From NCBI GenBank assembly GCA_028278025.1, contig JANQFE010000118.1, positions 1-41,404 on the forward strand: 41,404 bases of DNA, in the 5' to 3' direction. The notes below the pieces were generated by a model. The model searched no databases. It was given only the letters and a program-made list of their open reading frames with translations, and was not told where the DNA came from. Made by a program: the position numbers and the translations under genes. Of this stretch, positions 36,048-41,404 are shown one piece after another. Within the stretch, counting starts at the first letter, position 1. Each line of letters starts with the position of its first letter. Origin of the DNA: Thermodesulfobacteriota bacterium (GTDB taxonomy: Bacteria > Desulfobacterota > WTBG01 > CAIYCZ01 > CAIRTM01).

Positions 36048-36716
36048 CTAGAATCTTATCTCCCTTCTACGCTTGTAGCGGACATTCTGTAAAATCAGCC
36101 CGATAATAAATCCTATCAGCACTGCAGCACTCCCGGCAATAAACCAGAGCAGGTTGGTGTTTTTTCGTAATTCGTCATTTTCACTGGTAAGCAGAGAAAT
36201 TTTTCTTCCGAGCTTAATCAGTTCTTTTTTTGAGTTATCATAATCATCTTTTAATGCAATATAATCAGTGCAGGAGACTTTCAGTTCATTATATTGGTCT
36301 TCAAGTGTGTTTATTTTTTTTTCCTGCCTTGTGCTTGTTTTTTCCAGCTCTTTTTTTTCTTTCTTCAACTCCCGCATCTTTTCCGTTGTAGTGGCCTGTT
36401 TTTCCTGCAGCTTAGCGACCTGGGAGGTAAGCTCTGATATCACAATGGGTTTTGGCTTTGCCTGGGTGAGATATCGCCGCAGGGTCCAGCCTTCGATACC
36501 GTTGGCAAGCTGGATGTGGGCATATTCCCCGTCTATGGCTAGAACCTCTACGTGATCGTTAGATTTTGCAATGGCAAGTATCTTATATTCCAAGCCTTTT
36601 CCAGCCCGCACGGCTACCTCCAGAGTATCAGTAATGTACATGGTCTCTGCTTGTAGTAAAGCGGGTGTTACTATAATGAAAAGCACGATCCAGATACGAT
36701 GCAGTTTTGTATACAT
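36048..36716 (-). CDS. SH3b-domain coiled-coil membrane protein (YgiM/TIGR04211-like)
   Basis: A 222-residue protein: an N-terminal signal (about 1-23), a bacterial SH3 domain (about 26-88, LEVAVRAGKGLEYKILA, GWTLRRYL), a long coiled coil (about 95-185) and a C-terminal membrane helix (about 190-210) with a short basic tail. This matches the YgiM-type architecture. The SH3 part would lie in the periplasm, perhaps binding cell wall. The ATG at 36716 is preferred because AGGAGG precedes it; another ATG lies five codons upstream. Function is unknown. Confidence 0.82.
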   Translation of the reverse strand: MYTKLHRIWIVLFIIVTPALLQAETMYITDTLEVAVRAGKGLEYKILAIAKSNDHVEVLAIDGEYAHIQLANGIEGWTLRRYLTQAKPKPIVISELTSQVAKLQEKQATTTEKMRELKKEKKELEKTSTRQEKKINTLEDQYNELKVSCTDYIALKDDYDNSKKELIKLGRKISLLTSENDELRKNTNLLWFIAGSAAVLIGFIIGLILQNVRYKRRREIRF

Positions 36717-37012
36717 AAAACCCTCCTGCATTTAGCTATCAAAGCTCGGGCCGGGTAAAGTTTTGGACAGCCTGTAAACCTTAAATAATGTTTCTATTTT
36801 ATTTTTTTTAAAATTGCAATAATTTAATATTAAAATTAAAAAAGGTAATGCTGCAAACAGGAAGATTTTTTTCCAGGGCACTGTTCAAATTTTTGCACAG
36901 TGATACACGAGGCAGTGTTGGATCAAATACGGCGTTTACCTTTAAAATAATTTGTGCTACATCTAAATTACGCAGACGTAACTATGATAATCATTATTAT
37001 AACAGTGTAAAT
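36717..37012. other. Divergent AT-rich intergenic region
   Basis: This 296-bp stretch separates the SH3b gene from the U32 gene. It is AT-rich near 36786-36850 and could be read in frame with the U32 gene, but that extension has no family similarity and is treated as leader. It ends with the Fur-box-like palindrome. Confidence 0.4.
36980..36998 (+). promoter_or_regulatory. Fur-box-like palindrome before the U32 gene
   Basis: ATGATAATCATTAT (36984-36997) is identical to the central 14 bases of the classical 19-bp Fur consensus; overall 15 of 19 positions agree. It lies 15 bp before the ATG at 37013, where a bound repressor would block transcription or elongation. The surrounding sequence is AT-rich, so chance cannot be excluded. 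Confidence 0.35.
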
Positions 37013-38059
37013 ATGGGCCTAGAAATTCTTTCTCCACTCAGCAGCCCCCAGGAAGTAGAACCTTTGGTTCAGTCCGGGGCCGATGTTTTTTACTGTGGAC
37101 TGCTTCCCTCTGATTGGCGGCAGTCCTATACGGTAGCGGCCTCTCTCAACCGTAGGCAGGAGGACAATCCTGTCATATGTACAAGCCCCCACATAAAAAC
37201 CTTCAAAGAATTTGAAGAAAGCATAAAGCTTGCGCATAAATATAAAACGCCGGTTTTCTTGACGCTTAATGAACATTATTACGATCAGAGTCAATACCCA
37301 TATCTGGAAGGCTATATTGAAAAAGCACTTAATGCCGGTGTTGACGGTTTTATAGTCGGTGACATTGGCATGATTCTGACCATCCGTGAAAAGGATCCCC
37401 GTGCAAAAATCCATATAAGCACTGCAGGGACAGCCTTTAATTCTGAAACAATTCATTTTTACCGCGATCTCGGGGCCTCCCGGGTGATCCTGCCACGACA
37501 TCTTTCCCTGGAAGAAATCGGTGAACTGGCCCACAATGTTTCCGGGATTGAGCTTGAAGCATTTATCCTTAATTCACGGTGTGCAAACGTGGACGGGTTC
37601 TGTACATTTCAGCATGGTCTGGCCGAGTTTATACCCGAGAAAGAACGCAAGCGGGATTATGAAAATGCCTGCATGGTACTGTATAATATAACTGCTGATG
37701 TAAAAGGCTGCACAGAGGAAGAAGGTGAACAGCTGCTTAAAGAAAAGGTTTCCTGGGAACGGCAGCACTTCTGGTCGGCGATGCACATAGATGAAAGACC
37801 CTGCGGTGCATGTGCTCTATATGAATTTGAAGAAATGGGCCTGGCTGGAGTGAAAATCGTAGGCAGGCAGAATACACCGGAAAAGAAGATACAGGATGTA
37901 GGCTTTATTAGACAGCTTCTGGACTTTTTGAAGTCTGCAAAGCCCTCAAAAAAGCAATTCAGAGAATATGCCCGGAAGCTCTACCGCAAGCACTATGAAA
38001 GACCCTGTATTATTTTCAAATGTTATTATCCTTCCGTGCTTATTAATAAAGCTGGATAG
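37013..38059 (+). CDS. U32 peptidase-family protein
   Basis: A 348-residue member of the U32 family, proteins with a TIM-barrel-like fold many of which are Fe-S enzymes for tRNA or ubiquinone hydroxylation rather than proteases. The N-terminus MGLEILSPLSSPQEVEPLV and the GADVFYCGL segment are typical. Likely cluster cysteines are C190 and C197 (NSRCANVDGFC), C264 and C267 (RPCGAC), with further cysteines at C220, C332 and C337. The ATG at 37013 begins the conserved region. The substrate is not assignable. Confidence 0.82.
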   Translation: MGLEILSPLSSPQEVEPLVQSGADVFYCGLLPSDWRQSYTVAASLNRRQEDNPVICTSPHIKTFKEFEESIKLAHKYKTPVFLTLNEHYYDQSQYPYLEGYIEKALNAGVDGFIVGDIGMILTIREKDPRAKIHISTAGTAFNSETIHFYRDLGASRVILPRHLSLEEIGELAHNVSGIELEAFILNSRCANVDGFCTFQHGLAEFIPEKERKRDYENACMVLYNITADVKGCTEEEGEQLLKEKVSWERQHFWSAMHIDERPCGACALYEFEEMGLAGVKIVGRQNTPEKKIQDVGFIRQLLDFLKSAKPSKKQFREYARKLYRKHYERPCIIFKCYYPSVLINKAG

Positions 38060-38068
38060 AAGCACAGG

Positions 38069-38501
38069 GCTAACCTTATCGGGGGCCGCTCATTAAAAGA
38101 TGTTACCTGTAAGCCCGGTATGACGGCTGTTTGCGCACTTGAATATGCCGGATACAGGATGCATTTTTTTGCAGCATTTGCAGAATATTAAGGCGGATAT
38201 TGCCTTGCTTCCCGTTTCCGGTACATATGTTATGACAGCCGAAGAAGCAGTTAGGGCCACACGTATGATCAAACCCTCTGTCGCAATTCCTATGCATTAC
38301 GGCAGTATTGTTGGATCTGAAGATGATGCCAGACTTTTTGCGGAACAACTGGCAGACACAATTGAGGTCGTTATACTCGAGGAAAGAATAGTTTTCATTA
38401 CGGTAAAAGGTGTCCTGAATGCAGGATCTAGAAAATCTTTTATTATCGTTTTTTATCTGACACATTCATTATTTAATAAAATAAAAAATTTTATTTTCTG
38501 A
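38069..38501 (+). pseudogene. Remnant of a UPF0173-type metal-dependent hydrolase
   Basis: The frame starting near 38139 encodes the C-terminal part of a metallo-beta-lactamase-fold hydrolase: IKADIALLPVSGTYVMTAEE, AIPMHYGSIVGSEDDA, VEVVILEE. Just upstream, in a different frame, lie LKDVTCKPGMTAVCALEYAG and then, after a shift, DTG: together the family signature YAGDT, interrupted by loss of 2 bases near 38148. The N-terminal half with the HxHxDH metal site is missing. After VVILEE the frame runs on into non-coding sequence. It is therefore decayed, not an active gene. Confidence 0.8.
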
Positions 38502-38507
38502 TTACTC

Positions 38508-39440
38508 ATGGAACCCGCATACCTGAGCGCCCATAAAGAGGGTATCCTTAAGGAAAAAATAGATCAGGCGCTTTCCCGGTTGGAATCCTGTGTTTTATGT
38601 CCGCGTTTGTGCACGGTTAACCGCTTTGCAGGAGAAACCGGTTTTTGCCGCACAGGGCGCTACGCCCTTATGTCAAGCTATGGTCCCCATTTTGGCGAAG
38701 AGGCTCCGCTGGTAGGCCGGTTTGGTTCGGGCACAATTTTTTTTACCCACTGCAACCTGCTTTGTGTTTTTTGTCAAAATTATGAGATCAGCCATAAAGG
38801 TGAAGGATATGAAGTTTCGCCACAAAAACTTGCAGATAGTATGGTTGAGCTTCAAAACAAAGGAGTTCATAATATTAATTTTGTAACGCCATCGCATGTT
38901 GTTGCCCAGATACTAGAAGCACTGCCGTTGGCAATTGACAAGGGGCTGCATGTGCCGCTTGTCTATAACTCCGGCGGATATGATAGCGTAGAAACACTGT
39001 GTCTTTTGGAGGGGGTTTTTGATATCTATATGCCTGACGTGAAATTTTTTAGCAGCAAATCGGCCAACGCATATTGTAATGCTCCTGATTATCCGGCGGT
39101 GGTTAAAAAAGCCCTAAAGGAAATGCATCGGCAGGTAGGTGATTTGATTATTGATGAGCACGGACAGGCTCAGCGCGGCCTGCTTGTGAGACACCTTGTA
39201 ATGCCTGAAGATGCGGCCGGTACAAAGCAAGCGATGCACTTTCTGGCCCAGGAGATTTCCCGCAACACGTATGTAAATATCATGGATCAATATCATCCCT
39301 GTGGAAACCTTGACCGCTTTCCTGAACTAGCCCGGCGAATTAAGGACGAAGAGTTTCACCAGGCACTTGAAGATGCCCGGGCCGAAGGCATCACACGCCT
39401 TGATGACAGACAGCGGGGATTTCTGCTTAATTGGAGATGA
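38508..39440 (+). CDS. Radical SAM protein, PflA-like (COG1313 type)
   Basis: A 310-residue radical-SAM protein of the group annotated as putative pyruvate-formate-lyase-activating enzymes. The N-terminal cysteine set C28, C31, C35 and C47 (CVLCPRLC, GFCRTG) precedes the SAM cluster motif C82-x3-C86-x2-C89 (THCNLLCVFCQN). GVHNINFVTPSH, SGGYDSVE and MPDVKFF follow, then the NIMDQYHP segment common to this group. No glycyl-radical enzyme is adjacent, so the name is by similarity only. The start at 38508 lies 6 bp after the decayed hydrolase frame and has no clear ribosome-binding site. Confidence 0.85.
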   Translation: MEPAYLSAHKEGILKEKIDQALSRLESCVLCPRLCTVNRFAGETGFCRTGRYALMSSYGPHFGEEAPLVGRFGSGTIFFTHCNLLCVFCQNYEISHKGEGYEVSPQKLADSMVELQNKGVHNINFVTPSHVVAQILEALPLAIDKGLHVPLVYNSGGYDSVETLCLLEGVFDIYMPDVKFFSSKSANAYCNAPDYPAVVKKALKEMHRQVGDLIIDEHGQAQRGLLVRHLVMPEDAAGTKQAMHFLAQEISRNTYVNIMDQYHPCGNLDRFPELARRIKDEEFHQALEDARAEGITRLDDRQRGFLLNWR

Positions 39441-39455
39441 ACTGTTAAATAATGA

Positions 39456-39515
39456 GTAATGAGTGCTGAGTCAAAACAGATAGTTGCTCAGTACTCATTA
39501 CACAGCACTTTTTTT
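39456..39515 (+). terminator. Hairpin with T-run between two radical-SAM genes
   Basis: A 15-bp stem (39456-39470 with 39487-39501, one G-T pair) is followed after seven bases by seven T (39509-39515). It resembles a Rho-independent terminator, but the T-run is slightly displaced and the next start codon is only 2 bp away, so partial termination or leader control is possible. Confidence 0.5.
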
Positions 39516-39517
39516 AT

Positions 39518-40468
39518 ATGCTTTACTATTCGTTTAATACCTATCTGCAGGAAAAATTTAATGAAAGGGTACAAAAAGTTACCCTTGATGCAAGTCTTTC
39601 GTGTCCGAACAGGGACGGAACCAAAGGCACGGGGGGGTGTATCTACTGTGACTATCGCGGTTCCGGCAGCGGTGCGGGGGGGCGTTACCCAAACCTTCAC
39701 GCCCAGGCCCTGGCCGGCATGGAGTTTCTGAGCAGACGCTACAAAGCAAAAAAGTTTATAGTCTACTTTCAGTCGTTTTGTAATACCTATGCGCCGCTTG
39801 CGACTTTGAAAACACTGTATGACGAGGTCGTCATACTTCCGGGTGTTGTAGGGCTGTCGGTGGCAACCAGGCCGGATTGTCTCACACCGGAGATTATGGA
39901 GCTTCTGGCAAGCTATGCCGAGCGCATGATGGTCTGGCTTGAACTGGGTCTGCAGTCAGCTGATAATGAAACCCTGAGGCGCATTAACCGCGGACATACC
40001 TACGAGGAGTTTCTGGCTGGATACAGGCTTGTCAGGAACTACCCCGTACTTGTGTGCCTCCATGTTATTATTGGGCTTCCGGGAGAACAGCGTACCCATG
40101 TTCTTGCAACGGCCCGGGAGGTCTCCCGGATCAGGCCTGAAGGTGTAAAAATTCATTCTCTGTATATACACAAAAATACGGCCATCGAGCAGCTTTTTAC
40201 AGCAGGTGCATACAAGCCGCTGGAGCAAAAAGAGTTTGTCGGGCTTGCCTGTGATTTTTTAGAGCTGATTCCCGACGATACAGTTGTCCAGCGTATCACC
40301 GGCGACCCTGACCCCCGTGAACTTGTTGCACCGCTATGGGCCCTTAACAAACAGGAAACCCTTGATATGATTTATAAGGAGATGGGGTCACGCGGCAGCC
40401 GGCAGGGCTGCAAATTGAGTGATGTATGCTGTGCTCACCATCAGACCCTGCAAGAAGTGAGGTCCTAG
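39518..40468 (+). CDS. TIGR01212-family radical SAM protein (YhcC-like)
   Basis: A 316-residue radical-SAM protein of the YhcC/TIGR01212 family. The cluster cysteines are C29, C41 and C44 in the family-specific spacing (SLSCPNRDG, then GGCIYCDYRGSGSG). YFQSFCNTYAP, VATRPDCL, WLELGLQSA and HVIIGLPGE are typical. Its cellular role is unknown; the protein is widespread in anaerobes and facultative bacteria. The ATG lies within the T-rich end of the upstream hairpin. Confidence 0.9.
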   Translation: MLYYSFNTYLQEKFNERVQKVTLDASLSCPNRDGTKGTGGCIYCDYRGSGSGAGGRYPNLHAQALAGMEFLSRRYKAKKFIVYFQSFCNTYAPLATLKTLYDEVVILPGVVGLSVATRPDCLTPEIMELLASYAERMMVWLELGLQSADNETLRRINRGHTYEEFLAGYRLVRNYPVLVCLHVIIGLPGEQRTHVLATAREVSRIRPEGVKIHSLYIHKNTAIEQLFTAGAYKPLEQKEFVGLACDFLELIPDDTVVQRITGDPDPRELVAPLWALNKQETLDMIYKEMGSRGSRQGCKLSDVCCAHHQTLQEVRS

Positions 40469-40477
40469 AGTCCGAGT

Positions 40478-40695
40478 CCGCATTATTCATGACTATTAGC
40501 GGCCATCCTGCGGTAAGAGGGTTACGTGCTGCAGGCTATGTGTTCGCAAAAACGGCTGCTTTCTTGATGGCCAGACATTGCTCGCACCGCCTTTGCAGCC
40601 CAACCCGATACCGCAGGATGCAGGTGGGCCGAAAGGGTTCCTTGTAGTAAACACCAGGAGATAGTGTGTTCACTATATGCTGATGAATAATGCGG
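40478..40695. repeat. Hairpin element D, related core, different ends
   Basis: A 218-bp element with perfect 13-bp terminal inverted repeats (CCGCATTATTCAT at 40478-40490, ATGAATAATGCGG at 40683-40695). An inner perfect 11-bp pair is ATCCTGCGGTA (40505-40515) and TACCGCAGGAT (40609-40619). The centre has GGCTATGTGTTCGC and ATTGCTCGCACCGCC, matching the core words of copies A-C. A small hairpin ATAGTG/CACTAT lies at 40661-40676. It fills the gap before the nitroreductase gene and so may carry its promoter. Confidence 0.75.
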
Positions 40696-40733
40696 GCTAG
40701 TGCATGGCCATGTGTGCTGAAGGGAGGTTATAC

Positions 40734-41231
40734 ATGTTAGAATATATTAAAACAAGACGCAGCATTAGACAGTTTGCTCGTAATGATGTTGATGATAAAA
40801 CTGTCGAAGAAATTATTGAAATGGGCACCTGGGCTCCCTCGGGGCTTAACAACCAGCCGTGGAAATTTGTTGTAATCCGCGACAGAGGAGTTTTGAATAC
40901 CATAGCACAGCTGACCAGATATACACCTATTTTAGAAAACGCTCCGGTCTGCATTGCTGTTTTTCTTGATACTGCCTTAAGTTATCACCGCGAAAAAGAT
41001 ATTCAGGCTATTGGTGCCTGCATCCAAAATATGCTGCTCACCATTCACTATAAAAAACTTGGGGCCGTGTGGCTGGGAGAGATTCTGAAGAACAGCAAAC
41101 AGGTTGAACAAATTCTTGAGGTTCCGGAAACACTTGAGCTTATGGCTGTAGTAGCCTTGGGACATCCCGGGGAAAAGCGGGAGCCAGGCAATAGAAAGCC
41201 GGCTGCAGAGTGTATTATTGCCAGGAAGTAG
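40734..41231 (+). CDS. Nitroreductase-family flavoprotein
   Basis: A 165-residue FMN-dependent nitroreductase-fold protein. The phosphate-binding start TRRSIRQFA, the WAPSGLNNQPWKFVV segment, then GACIQNMLLTIHYKKLGAVW and VALGHPGEK are typical of the short single-domain class. Reduction of nitro compounds, quinones or flavins is possible; the physiological substrate is unknown. GGAGG (40723-40727) six bases upstream selects the ATG at 40734 over an in-frame ATG at 40704. It stands alone directly after hairpin element D. Confidence 0.88.
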   Translation: MLEYIKTRRSIRQFARNDVDDKTVEEIIEMGTWAPSGLNNQPWKFVVIRDRGVLNTIAQLTRYTPILENAPVCIAVFLDTALSYHREKDIQAIGACIQNMLLTIHYKKLGAVWLGEILKNSKQVEQILEVPETLELMAVVALGHPGEKREPGNRKPAAECIIARK

Positions 41232-41302
41232 CCTGTTGTGCTTGTGCCGGGTATGGATTGTTTCTAGTACTTCTGGACAATTAACCTTGGGTGTAAACTG
41301 GG

Positions 41303-41404
41303 CACGCACCTGCTTGATTGCTGCGGGCAACCTGCTCGCTGGAACGACTATTAGTATAGTTCAGGCTGAGGCTCGCACTGCCCTTGCTGCCCAAACAGGC
41401 GCGA
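41303..41404. repeat. Hairpin element E, cut by the window end
   Basis: The last 102 bases form an imperfect inverted repeat (CGCACCTG with CAGGCGCG; GCTGCGGGCA with TGCCCTTGCTGC) and contain CTGCTCGCTGGAA and GGCTCGCACTGCC, the same core words as copies A-D. Its outer ends cannot be judged because the window stops. Confidence 0.55.

Noticed and set aside
38508..39440. AmmeMemoRadiSam-system radical-SAM protein
   Set aside because: The sequence follows the COG1313 pattern with its own N-terminal cysteines, and no AMMECR1 or Memo partner is present.

Overview
The window reads as a piece of the chromosome of an anaerobic or microaerophilic Gram-negative bacterium of moderate GC. I favour a member of the Desulfobacterota (former Deltaproteobacteria), but that is inference from gene content only. 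The clues are a flavodiiron O2/NO reductase, many radical-SAM enzymes, a lipoprotein PstS, a Tat-type signal, an endonuclease Q-like protein paired with a UvrD helicase, and an atpZ-atpI-atpBEFHAGDC operon with a single b subunit. There is no rRNA, tRNA, CRISPR array, prophage or insertion sequence that I can recognise. The accessory signal here is a set of long hairpin repeats, not foreign genes.

Layout. 1-6.2 kb: tRNA thiolation (ttcA) and a group suited to redox stress (flavodiiron protein, NAD(P)-binding SDR, exported MsrA-MsrB fusion, GAF protein, universal stress protein). 6.4-12.4 kb: a B12-binding-type radical-SAM protein, lepA, hemW and an orphan phosphoglycosyl transferase. 12.4-18.0 kb (minus strand): a full phosphate uptake operon, pstS-phoU-pstC-pstA-pstB-pstB, behind five 11-bp direct repeats that look like a Pho box. 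18.5-22.8 kb: a Tat-exported divergent polysaccharide deacetylase, then an endonuclease Q-like gene and a UvrD helicase as a two-gene DNA repair unit. 23.1-26.0 kb: two overlapping CNNM/CBS membrane proteins and two small membrane proteins. 26.1-28.3 kb: glycogen branching enzyme. 28.7-36.0 kb (minus strand): the complete F1Fo ATP synthase operon with its own promoter and terminator. 36.0-41.4 kb: an SH3b coiled-coil membrane protein, a U32 peptidase-family protein, the remnant of a metallo-hydrolase, two radical-SAM proteins and a nitroreductase.

Most notable. (1) The two PstB ATPases are different, and their damaged motifs are complementary. One lost the LSGGQ signature; the other lost the Q-loop glutamine and the switch histidine. 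All the losses fall on one composite ATP site, which predicts an obligate heterodimer with one degenerate site. (2) PhoU carries a C-terminal domain resembling low-molecular-weight phosphatase/arsenate reductase in which the nucleophilic cysteine and phosphate-binding arginine are gone. Together these suggest a modified Pst/PhoU phosphate-sensing system. (3) Three copies of a roughly 194-bp near-palindromic element with 10-bp terminal inverted repeats lie at 16.8, 18.1 and 28.5 kb, one inside the pst operon and one between atpC and the atp terminator. In one copy the outer arms are swapped relative to the core. Two further hairpins near the right end share the core with different ends. (4) The endonuclease Q-like protein and the UvrD helicase both end in a QxxLF-type sliding-clamp-binding pentapeptide. 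(5) atpI is intact in sequence but has no in-frame ATG, GTG or TTG start.
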